The notes beneath the pieces were generated by a model that saw only the letters and a list, made by a program, of their open reading frames with translations, was not told the origin of the DNA and did no database searches. A program made the translations under genes and the position numbers. A stretch of 64,000 nt of DNA from positions 4,464,001-4,528,000 of the forward strand of contig NZ_CP063849.1 in NCBI RefSeq assembly GCF_015277775.1. Reading direction: 5' to 3'. Shown piece after piece: positions 17,424-26,018 of this stretch. This DNA comes from Paludibaculum fermentans. GTDB taxonomy: Bacteria; Acidobacteriota; Terriglobia; Bryobacterales; Bryobacteraceae. Each line of letters begins with the position of its first letter. Position 1 is the stretch's first letter.

Positions 17424-20400
17424 TCAGAATTGCAGCCGGAGAGCGAACTGCATGTGGCGTTCGGTGCCCGAATTGGTGCTGTTGATCACACCAAACGTCG
17501 AGTTCTGCCGGTTATTGTCCGGGATGCCGAACTGAGGCGTGTTGGCCACGTTCGTACCCTCGGCACGGAACTGCAGCTTGATCCGCTCTGTGAACGCGAA
17601 GTCCTTAAAGAGGGAGAAATCAAGCGTGCGGCCCGCGGGGCCGGTGTTGCTCTGCAGTCCAAGGTTGCCGCCCGTGAGGGAAGCCGGCGCCGTGACGGCA
17701 GCCGTGTTGAACCACTTATCCGGATTCCGTCCGCCGGTCGGTGCGGCCTGCGGATCCTGACCAGCGACCAGGTCAGGCATGCAGGAATTCCAGATGCCCT
17801 GGCAGCCATTCGACCGGAGGGTGAAAGGCTGGCCGGTGCGTAGCGTGAGGATGCCGTTGGCCTGCCAGTTGCCCACCAGAGCGTTGACTACCGTGTTCAT
17901 GTGGGTGCCATACGTCTTGCCCTTGCCAAACGGAATTTCGTAGGTGAAGTTCGACACGAAGTTGTGCCGGATGTCCCACGCTGCCGTCGAGTAGCTGCTG
18001 GAATAGTTGCGGGGATCAAGAGTCCCGAAGCCGGTCGAACCGCTGAGGGTCGTGCCGGTGTTGGCCAGCGCGTGGCCGTAGGTGTAAGACGCCATCAACA
18101 TGAGACCGTTCGAGTAACGCTTGTCGAACTTGGTCGTCATGCCGTGATAATCGCCGAAGCCGAACGAAGCGGTTCCGGAGATGCCACCGATATAGGGCGT
18201 GGGCCGAAGCGCCGTGCTGCAACCCTGCATCGTCGACGAAGTCGTACCGATGTTCGCGCAGGCGTTCCAGTCAGGCTGGAACAATTGATGCGCCTGGTGG
18301 TTGCCGACGTAGGCGATTTCCAGCGAGGACTGCCAGGGCAGCTGTCTCTGCACCGCGAAGTTCCACTTGTGGACCAGCGAATTGCGGAAGTTCACTGCAA
18401 CGCCGCGGAACGAAACCGGGGCATTCAGGGAGAACACGTTGCTCGGGAAGCCGCCGGCGAGGCCGTTCGTGAAGAACGGGTTCACGTCGAAGATGGCCGA
18501 GGTGGGACGGGCCAGATCGGTGGATTGGTTGAAGGGGACGGACTCACCGCGATTCGGATTGCCGCCCTGATTCTCTTCACCACCGTAGAAGGCGCCGTAA
18601 CCCAGGCGGATCACGGTGTTGTCACGCCAGTTGTAGGCAAGACCGATACGCGGGGCGAAGTTGGTCTTGTCCCACGGGATCATGTACTTGTCCACTTCGC
18701 CGCGCGAAACTTTGACGTTCGGGAAGGCCGTCGGGAAGTTCGGAGGCAGCGGTGCGTCCTGGTCCTTGCCCTTCGGGATGAACAGAGTCAGATTGTCGTA
18801 GACGAAATTGGACTGGCGGGCGAACTTCTCGCCGATGGGCGAGAACAACTCGTAGCGCATGCCGATGTTCAACGTCAACTTGGGAGTCAGCTTCCAGTCG
18901 TCCTGGAAATAGAACGCCCAGGCAACCTTCTCGGAGGAGATGAAGTTGTTTGTCGAAACACGGCCATTGTTGATGTTTCCGAGCAGGAACGACGCATAGT
19001 CGTCGCCAGTCAGCGTATTCAACGCGCCCTGTGTGCCGGTAGCCGAAGGATATGCCGTCTCGTTCCGGTTGAAGTTCATTTCGCCGTGCGGGTAAGGCAC
19101 CTGGAAGAACGGGAACTTGATGGGGCGGTACTCGGCGCCGAACTTGTAGGAGTGGTGGCCCTTCATGATCGACACGTTCTGGATGAAGTCCCAAACGTTC
19201 GAATATTCCTTGGAAGGCAGCCAGTCGTTCGCGCCAATCTGCGTGTAGCCAGTCGAGAACTGCATCTGCGGCAGGCCGCCGTTCAGGGCCGTCATCGGAT
19301 TATAACCGCCGATGCCGAATTCCTTGAACAGGTCCTTGTCCGGATTCGCACCAACGCGCGAGGTGACCAGGCGGCTGAAGCCGACACGGGTCTCGGACAC
19401 GATGGAAGGATTCCATACACGCGTGTAGCTCAACTGAGCGTTGCGGCTCAGGTCCTCTTCCGTGACGGCGTTGAACGGGGTGCCGTCCAGCGCGCCGGGA
19501 AGAAACGGCTCGTTGAATTTGTTGGTATTCTGCCAGCTCAACGATCCGAACAGCGAGTCCTTGTCGCTCAGGCGGTAGTCGACGCGGCCGTCACCCTGAT
19601 CGGTGTTCTGCCGGCCGGCCGTGGAAGCGAAGTAGTCGTTGAACGGGGTCACGCCGGCTTTGACGGGCTGGTTCTCGTTGGGAAACAGACCCATCAGTTT
19701 CGCAGCCGCCGGGTCAAAACGGCTCGACGGAATCATGTTCCCGGTAAACGGGGTCCTGATCAGCTGTCCGTTCACCGTCGCATTCGATTTTGGATCGAAG
19801 ATCTGGTTCGCGACAATGTTGTTTCCGTTTGCGTCCGTGCCTACCGACGATCCCAGCAGTTTGGAAAAATCGCCCTGCCGCATTGCTGCCGTCGGGATCG
19901 TATAGAAACCGCCGTAGCCCAGATTCTGGATGCTGCCGCCGGAGGAGGTGATGCGAGTGCCCTGATAGTCGCCAAAGATGAATAGCTTGTTTTTGATGAT
20001 GGGAGCACCGATCGCCGCACCGTACTGGTTCTGCTTGAACGGGCCACGCGGCTTGCCGGCTTTGTTGTATTCCCAGCGATTCGCGTTGATCTTGTCGTTC
20101 TGCAGGATTTCGAACAACACGCCGTGCACTTCGTTCGTGCCCGACTTCAGATTGACGTTGACCACGCCGCCGGCGCCGCGTCCGTACTCGGCGTTGTAGC
20201 CGTTTGTCAGCACGCGCATTTCGCCGATCGCTTCCACGGAAGGTCCGACCACAAAAGCGGTCTGGTTCAGGAAGTCGATCACGTTGACGTTGTTGTCAAC
20301 ACCGTTCAGCAGGAAGTTGTTCTGCCCGTTCGAACGCACGCCGTTGGCGGAAAAGCCGCCGCCGACAGCATCACGTGCGCCACCTTCGGCAGGGACAACA

Positions 20401-20885
20401 CCCGGTGACAATCTGGCCAGAAACGAGAACGTCCGCTGGCCGCCGAGAGGCAGCTCGCTGACGGCTCTTCTACCCAGGTCGGCGCCCAACGTCGTGGTCT
20501 CCGTCTGAAGCAGAGGCGCCTGGGCCGATACTTCCACCGATTCGGAGACGTTGCCGACAGGGAGCGACATCGGCACGGCAACACGGTCACCGCCCACCAG
20601 AACGACGTTCTGCTGCGCAACTCGCCGGAAGCCGGTCGCTTCCGCTGTGACTGTATAGTTGCCGGGTTTCAAGGCGGGTCTTGCGAACTCGCCTGATGAG
20701 TTGGTTGTCAGATCGTAAGTGAGCCCTGTGGCCTCTTCTTTGATCGTGACTTTGGCATTGGGAATCACCCCACCCTGGGGGTCTGTCACCGTACCAGCGA
20801 TTGTTCCTAGATCGCGCTGTGCCATCAGGCAGAACGCGAAGAGCAATCCGACGATGAGCAGTCGCGTGACTCTCACATGGAGCAT
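17424..20885 (-). CDS. Oar-like TonB-dependent outer-membrane receptor
   Basis: 1153 residues starting MLHVRVTRLLIVGLLFAFCLMA, a signal peptide; GTGAGG lies 6-8 nt before the ATG. Residues about 25-105 are a carboxypeptidase-regulatory-like domain (LGTIAGTVTDPQGGVIPNAK), the N-terminal extension typical of acidobacterial Oar-like receptors. A plug domain (about 125-235, including NGVRSNGQNNFLLNGVDNN) and a long beta-barrel follow, ending in an aromatic residue (ALRLQF), the usual signal for BAM insertion. Such receptors import large ligands such as oligosaccharides with energy from TonB/ExbBD. Long leader, promoter and two operator-like sites are listed separately. Confidence 0.93.
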   Translation of the reverse strand: MLHVRVTRLLIVGLLFAFCLMAQRDLGTIAGTVTDPQGGVIPNAKVTIKEEATGLTYDLTTNSSGEFARPALKPGNYTVTAEATGFRRVAQQNVVLVGGDRVAVPMSLPVGNVSESVEVSAQAPLLQTETTTLGADLGRRAVSELPLGGQRTFSFLARLSPGVVPAEGGARDAVGGGFSANGVRSNGQNNFLLNGVDNNVNVIDFLNQTAFVVGPSVEAIGEMRVLTNGYNAEYGRGAGGVVNVNLKSGTNEVHGVLFEILQNDKINANRWEYNKAGKPRGPFKQNQYGAAIGAPIIKNKLFIFGDYQGTRITSSGGSIQNLGYGGFYTIPTAAMRQGDFSKLLGSSVGTDANGNNIVANQIFDPKSNATVNGQLIRTPFTGNMIPSSRFDPAAAKLMGLFPNENQPVKAGVTPFNDYFASTAGRQNTDQGDGRVDYRLSDKDSLFGSLSWQNTNKFNEPFLPGALDGTPFNAVTEEDLSRNAQLSYTRVWNPSIVSETRVGFSRLVTSRVGANPDKDLFKEFGIGGYNPMTALNGGLPQMQFSTGYTQIGANDWLPSKEYSNVWDFIQNVSIMKGHHSYKFGAEYRPIKFPFFQVPYPHGEMNFNRNETAYPSATGTQGALNTLTGDDYASFLLGNINNGRVSTNNFISSEKVAWAFYFQDDWKLTPKLTLNIGMRYELFSPIGEKFARQSNFVYDNLTLFIPKGKDQDAPLPPNFPTAFPNVKVSRGEVDKYMIPWDKTNFAPRIGLAYNWRDNTVIRLGYGAFYGGEENQGGNPNRGESVPFNQSTDLARPTSAIFDVNPFFTNGLAGGFPSNVFSLNAPVSFRGVAVNFRNSLVHKWNFAVQRQLPWQSSLEIAYVGNHQAHQLFQPDWNACANIGTTSSTMQGCSTALRPTPYIGGISGTASFGFGDYHGMTTKFDKRYSNGLMLMASYTYGHALANTGTTLSGSTGFGTLDPRNYSSSYSTAAWDIRHNFVSNFTYEIPFGKGKTYGTHMNTVVNALVGNWQANGILTLRTGQPFTLRSNGCQGIWNSCMPDLVAGQDPQAAPTGGRNPDKWFNTAAVTAPASLTGGNLGLQSNTGPAGRTLDFSLFKDFAFTERIKLQFRAEGTNVANTPQFGIPDNNRQNSTFGVINSTNSGTERHMQFALRLQF

Positions 20886-21012
20886 AGACTACCTCACTTC
20901 TTGACCCCTGTCGGGGCCAATTCTCGAACCCCTGTTGCTTCGAACAACAACCAGACCACCGGAAGCCATCCCGCAAATGCGAACCGTGCTCTTCGGCACA
21001 GCTATCGGGGAC

Positions 21013-21029
21013 GGAATGTAAACGCTTCC
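21013..21029. promoter_or_regulatory. LacI-type operator-like site 2
   Basis: GGAATGTAAACGCTTCC, an imperfect inverted repeat around a central CG, similar to LacI/CcpA-type operators (TGTAAACGCT). It falls about 14-30 nt downstream of the predicted receptor transcription start, where a repressor would block initiation. Assignment to a LacI-family protein is inference; no such gene is in the window. Confidence 0.4.
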
Positions 21030-21049
21030 GCCGGTTTCGATTCTCAATC

Positions 21050-21078
21050 AGCTTAATGACAGTCCGATACTGAGTCAA
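21050..21078 (-). promoter_or_regulatory. candidate sigma-70 promoter of the TonB receptor gene
   Basis: On the minus strand TTGACT (21073-21078) and TAAGCT (21050-21055) are separated by exactly 17 nt. The -35 box matches consensus 5 of 6, the -10 box 3 of 6. It would start transcription near 21043, giving a leader of about 158 nt. Confidence 0.45.
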
Positions 21079-21087
21079 GCGCTTTCA
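21075..21087. promoter_or_regulatory. LacI-type operator-like site 1
   Basis: TCAAGCGCTTTCA: core AAGCGCTT is a perfect palindrome with the central CG typical of LacI-family operators. It overlaps the -35 box of the receptor promoter. Together with the site at 21013-21029 it brackets the promoter. Confidence 0.4.
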
Positions 21088-21205
21088 TTAGTCTTTTTGC
21101 ACTAGGTCAGAGTACGCCACAGGACGTACAAGGCTCCGCATACCGGCCTGTTCTGGCTTGCGGCAACTTCTGCAAAATGTTGCGGTTATCTAACGATAGG
21201 CACGT

Positions 21206-21211
21206 TATACT
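21206..21211 (+). promoter_or_regulatory. -10-like box, possibly driving a leaderless mRNA
   Basis: TATACT ends 8 nt before the ATG at 21220, so transcription would begin almost at the start codon. No convincing -35 box is seen at 16-18 nt, and there is no Shine-Dalgarno sequence. Confidence 0.35.
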
Positions 21212-21219
21212 ATTGTCCG

Positions 21220-22356
21220 ATGTGGCGGCTCTTCCTAATCACGTCCTTTTTGCTTCAGCCTGATTCGAAACTAATTCAAACTCGGGTCCAGGAAGCTCTG
21301 GCCGCCCTCCAAAGAAATGAACCCGCGGCGGCCGAACGATATCTTCAGGCAGTCGTTCAACTCGAACCATCCAGTGCTCCAGTCTGGTTTTTGATGGCGC
21401 AGGCCCAGGCTCGCCAGAACAATATGAAGGCAGCCCTCATCTCCGCCGATAAGGCCGCCCGCTTCGCCGGCAAGGACCCTTCGTTGCTGTACAACTTGGC
21501 CCTCTTCAATCTGGAGGCAGGCCGCATGGACGCATCTCTTTCGATAGGTCAGCGCGCTCTCGATGTGGAGGATTCCTCCGACGTCCGCAATCTTCTGGGC
21601 CGGGCTTATGAGGCGAAACAGGACTGGAAACAGGCCATCCTCCAATACGCCCAGGCGCGCCGCCTTGCCCCCTATAGTGAAGAGGCAATCTTTCGCCTGG
21701 CCCAAGCCCAGATGCAGTCTCAGGACTTTCCCTCCGCCATCTCCACCTTGGAGGACGGCCGCAAGATCTTCGACAAAAGTCCCCAACTGGAACTGGCCCT
21801 GGGCGTCGCATATTACGGGCAAAGGCAGTTCCCCAATGCGGTGGACCGGTTCCTTCGTGTCATGCAGTTGGCGCCGGATGTGCCCCAGCCGTACTACTTC
21901 ATGGGCCGTGTTCTGGAACATGCCGCCAACCGGATTCCGGAGGTGTTGACGCTTGCCGCGCAATTCGAAAAAGCGCATCCCCAAAGCCCGCTCGGCTATG
22001 TGCTCCATGCCCGCGCAATTCTGCTCCGGCCCTCGCCCGAAGACCCGGCCGCCGATGATGCACTAGCCGAGTCACTTCTTAAAAAAGCGTTAATTATCAA
22101 GGAGGATCAGGCGGATACCCATCTTCTGCTAGGCATGGTTTTTGAGCGCCAGAAGAAGATGGAAGGCGCAACCGGAGAATTCAAACGGAGCGCTGCTCTC
22201 AATCCCGCCGACCCTGCTCCTCACTTCCGATTGGCGCGCATTTATGACCGCCTTGGACGCAAAGAGGATGCCCTCCGTGAGCGGGCCCTGCACGAGAAGC
22301 TCAGCCAGGAAAGTGGCGCGTCCCTGCCGCCCGATTTGAAAGGGCTTGCAAGATGA
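21220..22356 (+). CDS. TPR repeat protein
   Basis: 378 residues: a short hydrophobic N-terminus (MWRLFLITSFLLQ) and then about nine tetratricopeptide repeats from residue 20 to 365 (AAERYLQAVVQLEPSSAPVW; LGRAYEAKQDWKQAILQYAQ; LLGMVFERQKKMEGATGEFK). TPR arrays hold protein partners. The gene starts a rightward cluster with a second TPR gene and a CRTAC1-like gene, opposite the TonB receptor, so it probably serves the same cell-envelope system. A possible leaderless start is noted separately. Confidence 0.85.
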   Translation: MWRLFLITSFLLQPDSKLIQTRVQEALAALQRNEPAAAERYLQAVVQLEPSSAPVWFLMAQAQARQNNMKAALISADKAARFAGKDPSLLYNLALFNLEAGRMDASLSIGQRALDVEDSSDVRNLLGRAYEAKQDWKQAILQYAQARRLAPYSEEAIFRLAQAQMQSQDFPSAISTLEDGRKIFDKSPQLELALGVAYYGQRQFPNAVDRFLRVMQLAPDVPQPYYFMGRVLEHAANRIPEVLTLAAQFEKAHPQSPLGYVLHARAILLRPSPEDPAADDALAESLLKKALIIKEDQADTHLLLGMVFERQKKMEGATGEFKRSAALNPADPAPHFRLARIYDRLGRKEDALRERALHEKLSQESGASLPPDLKGLAR

Positions 22357-22432
22357 CCTACCCCTGCTATCATCAACTTGGATCGTCCGCGCCGGCCGGT
22401 GGCCGGAGGGGGCGCCGAGGGTTTGAACCGCG

Positions 22433-22690
22433 ATGTCCACGCTCCTCCTCTACTTTCTGCTCGCCCAGCCGGACCAGTCCGCTCGCGAAGAGCGCATCCG
22501 GCAGTTGACTTCGCAAATCGCCGAATCCGGCCGCATCCTCCTCGACGCCAAGCCCGCTGACCGTCTGGCCGACCCCCGTCGAACCATCGCCCCCGGCGCA
22601 CCCCCCATGATCCGTTTCCGGTACTTCGCCGGAGCCGACCGTCACCGTTTCGGCAAACTCGATCTCATGCTCGACGATGCCGGCCATTAG
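22433..22690 (+). CDS. small hypothetical protein
   Basis: 85 residues, MSTLLLYFLLAQPDQSAREERIRQ..., a hydrophobic start then a charged helix (RIRQLTSQIAESGRILLDAK) and a basic tail. It lies between the two TPR genes and overlaps the next start by 14 nt. No family is recognised. Its support is position and a plausible amphipathic helix; because GC is high and the opposite strand is also open here, it may be spurious. Confidence 0.35.
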   Translation: MSTLLLYFLLAQPDQSAREERIRQLTSQIAESGRILLDAKPADRLADPRRTIAPGAPPMIRFRYFAGADRHRFGKLDLMLDDAGH

Positions 22691-23726
22691 GAATTCGAGG
22701 CGCTGCTTGATCCGAGCCACACTGCCCTTCCTCTTCGTCACCCTCGCCTGCGCCCAAAGCGACCCGCTGATTAGCGGCCTTGAGGCCTTCCATAAGGGCG
22801 ACATGCCCGCCGCTGAACGCAACCTCCGCTCGGCCGCCAAGGGCAACGACCCACGAGCCTCCGCCTTCCTCGCGCTCACCCTGGCCGCCACAGGCCGTTG
22901 CGACGAGGCCGCCCCTGCGCTCAAACAGGCGTACCGGAGCCCGAATGCCGAAATCGCCCGCCTGTCCGGACTTGCCTTTGTCCAATGCCGGCTGGCCTCC
23001 GGCTCCATCGAGGACGCGGCTGCGATACTCAATGAGCTCAAAGCGAAATTCCCCTCCGACGCCGATGTGCTTTATCAGTCCGCGCGCCTCTATATGCGTG
23101 CCTGGAACGACACGATTTACCTGCTGTACCAGAAGGCGCCGTCCTCTTTCCGGGTGAACCAGCTCTCGGGCGAGGTGCTCGAAACACAGGGCCAGTTCAA
23201 TGAAGCAGCGGCCGAATACCGCAAGGCCATCGCCAAGAATCCCAAAGCGCTGAATCTCCACTTCCGGCTGGGCCGCGCCCTTCTGATGAGCACCCATTCA
23301 CCGGAGGTGCTCGAAGCCGCACTCCAGGAGTTTCAGGCGGAACTCGCCCTCAATCCTTCCGACTCTGTCGTCCTCTACCAGATCGCCCAGATTTTACAGA
23401 ATCGCCAGCAAAACCAGGCCGCCGCGGAGAAACTGCAGCAGGCCCTGGAGCTCAACAAAGACTTCCCGGAAGCGCTCATAGCCCTGGGCAAGATCCGCAC
23501 CGACGAGAAGAAAAACGACGAGGCAATTTCGCTGCTACAGCGCGCCGTGAAACTCGCGCCGCGCAGTGAATCCGCCCACTACAGCCTCATGATGGCCTAT
23601 CGCAACGCCGGGAAAATGGCCGAAGCCCGCCGCGAAAAAGCAGAACTCGATCAACTCCAGAAAGCGCCCGAAGGCGAGTTCACTGAGTTCCTGAAGAAGC
23701 TGGGAGAGAAGCCGCCCGGCCAATGA
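22677..23726 (+). CDS. TPR repeat protein, partner of CRTAC1-like protein
   Basis: 349 residues. Signal peptide CLIRATLPFLFVTLACAQ, then roughly eight TPR units (FHKGDMPAAERNLRSAAKGN; QGQFNEAAAEYRKAIAKNPK; KLQQALELNKDFPEALIALG). Its stop overlaps the next ATG by 4 nt (ATGA at 23723-23726), so the two products are translationally coupled. In the leftward operon at 13820-17272 the same pair of modules occurs as a single fused chain. Confidence 0.88.
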   Translation: MPAIRNSRRCLIRATLPFLFVTLACAQSDPLISGLEAFHKGDMPAAERNLRSAAKGNDPRASAFLALTLAATGRCDEAAPALKQAYRSPNAEIARLSGLAFVQCRLASGSIEDAAAILNELKAKFPSDADVLYQSARLYMRAWNDTIYLLYQKAPSSFRVNQLSGEVLETQGQFNEAAAEYRKAIAKNPKALNLHFRLGRALLMSTHSPEVLEAALQEFQAELALNPSDSVVLYQIAQILQNRQQNQAAAEKLQQALELNKDFPEALIALGKIRTDEKKNDEAISLLQRAVKLAPRSESAHYSLMMAYRNAGKMAEARREKAELDQLQKAPEGEFTEFLKKLGEKPPGQ

Positions 23727-25357
23727 GAGCGATCCTCCTTCTTCTGGCCGCGGCCGTTGCACCCGCTCCTCCGCCCGAGGCGCCCTTGCCTGAGTTCCGT
23801 GACGTGGCCGAAGCCGCCGGCCTGACCCAGGTCTTCCCGAACGGCGGCATGGTGACCAAGGAATTCATCATTGAGACCACCGGCAGCGGGGTGGCCTTCC
23901 TCGACTACGATAACGACGGCTTGCCGGACGCCTTTGTCATCAGTGGCGACGGCGCGCTCAGCCGCCTCTATCACAACGAAGGTTCTGGCCGGTTCTCCGA
24001 CGCTACGGAAAAGATGGGCCTCAGCCGGAAGGGCTGGGGACAGGGCGCCTGCGCCGGCGACTACGACAACGATGGGTTCGTTGACCTGTTCGTCACCTAT
24101 TGGGGCCAGAACTCGCTCTACCACAACGAAGGCGGCAAACAGTTTCGGGACGTAACGAAAGAGGCAGGCCTTCAGCAGGATCGGGTCCGCTACAACACCG
24201 GCTGCGCCTTCTTCGACTATGACCGCGACGGCCGTCTCGATCTTTTCGTGGCCAACTATCTTAAGTTCAGCTTTGAGGAGACGCCCAAACCCGGCGCTAA
24301 TCCCTACTGCTGGTATCTCGGCCTGCCGGTCAATTGCGGCCCCCGCGGACTGCCGTTCGACCGCAACATTCTGTACCACGCCAACGCCGATGGCACCTTT
24401 ACCGACGTCTCCGCCAAGAGCGGGGTGGGCCTGCCCGCCCAGCACTACGCCCTCTCCGTCGTCACGGCCGACTTCGACGGCGACGGCTGGCCCGACGTGT
24501 TTGTCGCCTGCGACCAGACGCCTTCCCTGCTCTACATGAACCAGCACGACGGTACCTTTGCCGAGGAGGCGGTCCTCCGCGGCGCGGCCTTCGACGACAA
24601 CGGCAAGGCGATGTCCGGCATGGGTGCGATCCCAGCCGACTACGATCACTCCGGCTGGCTCAGCATCTTCCGCTCCAACTTCTCGGACGAGCGCGAGACC
24701 CTCTATCACAATCGCGGCCAAGGCGAGTTTGAGGACATCACCATCTCGTCCGGACTGGCCCACAACACCCGCTTCGTGGGCTGGGGCCCCGCCTTCCTCG
24801 ACTTCGACAATGACGGCTGGAAGGATCTCCTCCTGGTCAATGGCCATGTCTTCCCCGAGATCGACCGCAAACAGACCGACATCCGCTTCCGCGAGCGCCG
24901 CATCCTTTATCGCAATCGCCGCGATGGAAAGTTCGACGATATCTCTGAGCGGGCGGGTCCCGGCATCACGGACCTTCACTCCTCTCGCGGCGTGGCCGTG
25001 GCCGACATCGATAACGACGGCGTCCCCGAGATCCTCATCAACAATCAGGGCGAGCGCCCGTCTTTGTTGAAGCTCTCCACGAAACCGGCCGGCAACTGGC
25101 TCTCCGTCAAACTCACCGGGGTCAAATCAAACCGCAGCGCCATCGGCGCCCGCGTCCGGGTCACCGCCGGCGGCACGACCCAGACCGACGAGGTGCGCAG
25201 CGGCGGCGGCTATATTTCGCAGAACGACCTTCGCCTCCATTTCGGACTCGGCACGGCCGCTCGCGCCGAGTTGGAGATCCGCTGGCCCACCGGCAAGCTC
25301 CAGACCACGGTGGTGGAGCAGGTCAACCGTACTGTCTCCATCCAGGAGGCGCCCTAG
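23723..25357 (+). CDS. CRTAC1-like FG-GAP/ASPIC-UnbV protein
   Basis: 544 residues with signal peptide (MRAILLLLAAAVAPAP). Propeller repeats carry calcium loops DYDNDGLPD, DYDNDGFVD, DYDRDGRLD, DFDGDGWPD, DFDNDGWKD and DIDNDGVPE. The C-terminal ASPIC/UnbV domain (about 455-530) has GVKSNRSAIGARVRV, a GYISQNDLRLHFGLG block and WPTGKLQT. Predicted secreted or surface-exposed. Co-translated with the TPR gene before it. Confidence 0.92.
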   Translation: MRAILLLLAAAVAPAPPPEAPLPEFRDVAEAAGLTQVFPNGGMVTKEFIIETTGSGVAFLDYDNDGLPDAFVISGDGALSRLYHNEGSGRFSDATEKMGLSRKGWGQGACAGDYDNDGFVDLFVTYWGQNSLYHNEGGKQFRDVTKEAGLQQDRVRYNTGCAFFDYDRDGRLDLFVANYLKFSFEETPKPGANPYCWYLGLPVNCGPRGLPFDRNILYHANADGTFTDVSAKSGVGLPAQHYALSVVTADFDGDGWPDVFVACDQTPSLLYMNQHDGTFAEEAVLRGAAFDDNGKAMSGMGAIPADYDHSGWLSIFRSNFSDERETLYHNRGQGEFEDITISSGLAHNTRFVGWGPAFLDFDNDGWKDLLLVNGHVFPEIDRKQTDIRFRERRILYRNRRDGKFDDISERAGPGITDLHSSRGVAVADIDNDGVPEILINNQGERPSLLKLSTKPAGNWLSVKLTGVKSNRSAIGARVRVTAGGTTQTDEVRSGGGYISQNDLRLHFGLGTAARAELEIRWPTGKLQTTVVEQVNRTVSIQEAP

Positions 25358-25466
25358 TGGCCGGGTTGTCACACCCGCGCCGGAACAGTAAGCTGGGGAT
25401 CAAAGGGGCAGCAGTCGCAACCGGCATCCCGCCGGAATCAGCGCGCCAGGAAAACGGCATCATACA

Positions 25467-25949
25467 ATGACTCAGAACGAAATCATCCAGGCGCTCTCCA
25501 GCGCCACCTCCATCGCCAAGTCGAAGATCACCAACACAGCCGTCCTGAACGAGGCATATGACTACGCCAAACCCAGCTCGTTTTCGCGGGGGCTTCGGCT
25601 CGAGTTCGGCAACGTTGTGGTTCTACTGATCTCGGGCACCGCCAGCATCGATGAGAGTGGCCGCACCGTCCATGTAGGCGACTTCCGCGCACAGCTCGCC
25701 CGCACCTATCACAACATCACCGGACTGCTGGCCGCCGAAGGGGCCACCTGGAAGGACATCGTCAAGACCACCTGCTACCTGCGCGACATTGAGCGCGACT
25801 ACGAGGCCTTCAACGAAGAGCGCACCCGATTCTTCCAGGAACAGGGACTGGACCCGCTGCCCGCCTCGGTCGGCATCCAGGCCATTCTCTGCCGCTCCGA
25901 CCTCCTGGTGGAGATCGAGGCCATGGCTGTCTTCCTTAAAGCCGCCTGA
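25467..25949 (+). CDS. RidA/YjgF family protein
   Basis: 160 residues, somewhat longer than the usual 125-130 because of an N-terminal extension (about 30 residues). The fold signature is seen in LLISGTASIDESGRTVHVGDF, FRAQLARTYHNITGLLAAEG, and VKTTCYLRDIERDYEAFNEER, with the late Glu in DLLVEIEAMAVF. Canonical RidA deaminates reactive enamine/imine intermediates through an Arg near position 105; here the motif region reads PASVGIQAILC without that Arg, so it may be one of the non-deaminase subfamilies. Cytoplasmic. Confidence 0.85.
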   Translation: MTQNEIIQALSSATSIAKSKITNTAVLNEAYDYAKPSSFSRGLRLEFGNVVVLLISGTASIDESGRTVHVGDFRAQLARTYHNITGLLAAEGATWKDIVKTTCYLRDIERDYEAFNEERTRFFQEQGLDPLPASVGIQAILCRSDLLVEIEAMAVFLKAA

Positions 25950-26018
25950 ACCGCGGCGGGCGGCTACCACTCCGAGAAGGGGAAGCTATATGATTCCTGC
26001 AAGGATTGATTCGGACAA

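Larger units (their letters stand above)
20886..21219. other. intergenic region between divergent TonB receptor and TPR genes
   Basis: 334 bp with no gene. It holds the receptor promoter and two operator-like palindromes (about 21013-21087), a leader of about 158 nt for the receptor mRNA, and a -10-like box for the rightward TPR gene. The leader contains two small hairpins: CCCC-GACA-GGGG near 20924-20935 and GTTG-N7-CAAC at 20934-20948. Confidence 0.7.

Noticed and set aside
17901-19985. 694-codon open frame antisense to the TonB receptor
   Set aside because: No signal, motif or ribosome site; the receptor on the other strand is certain.
22373-22450. tRNA-like T-arm (GGTTCAAACCC on the minus strand, frame ending RGSNPRRPLR)
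   Set aside because: Flanking bases do not form acceptor, D or anticodon stems.
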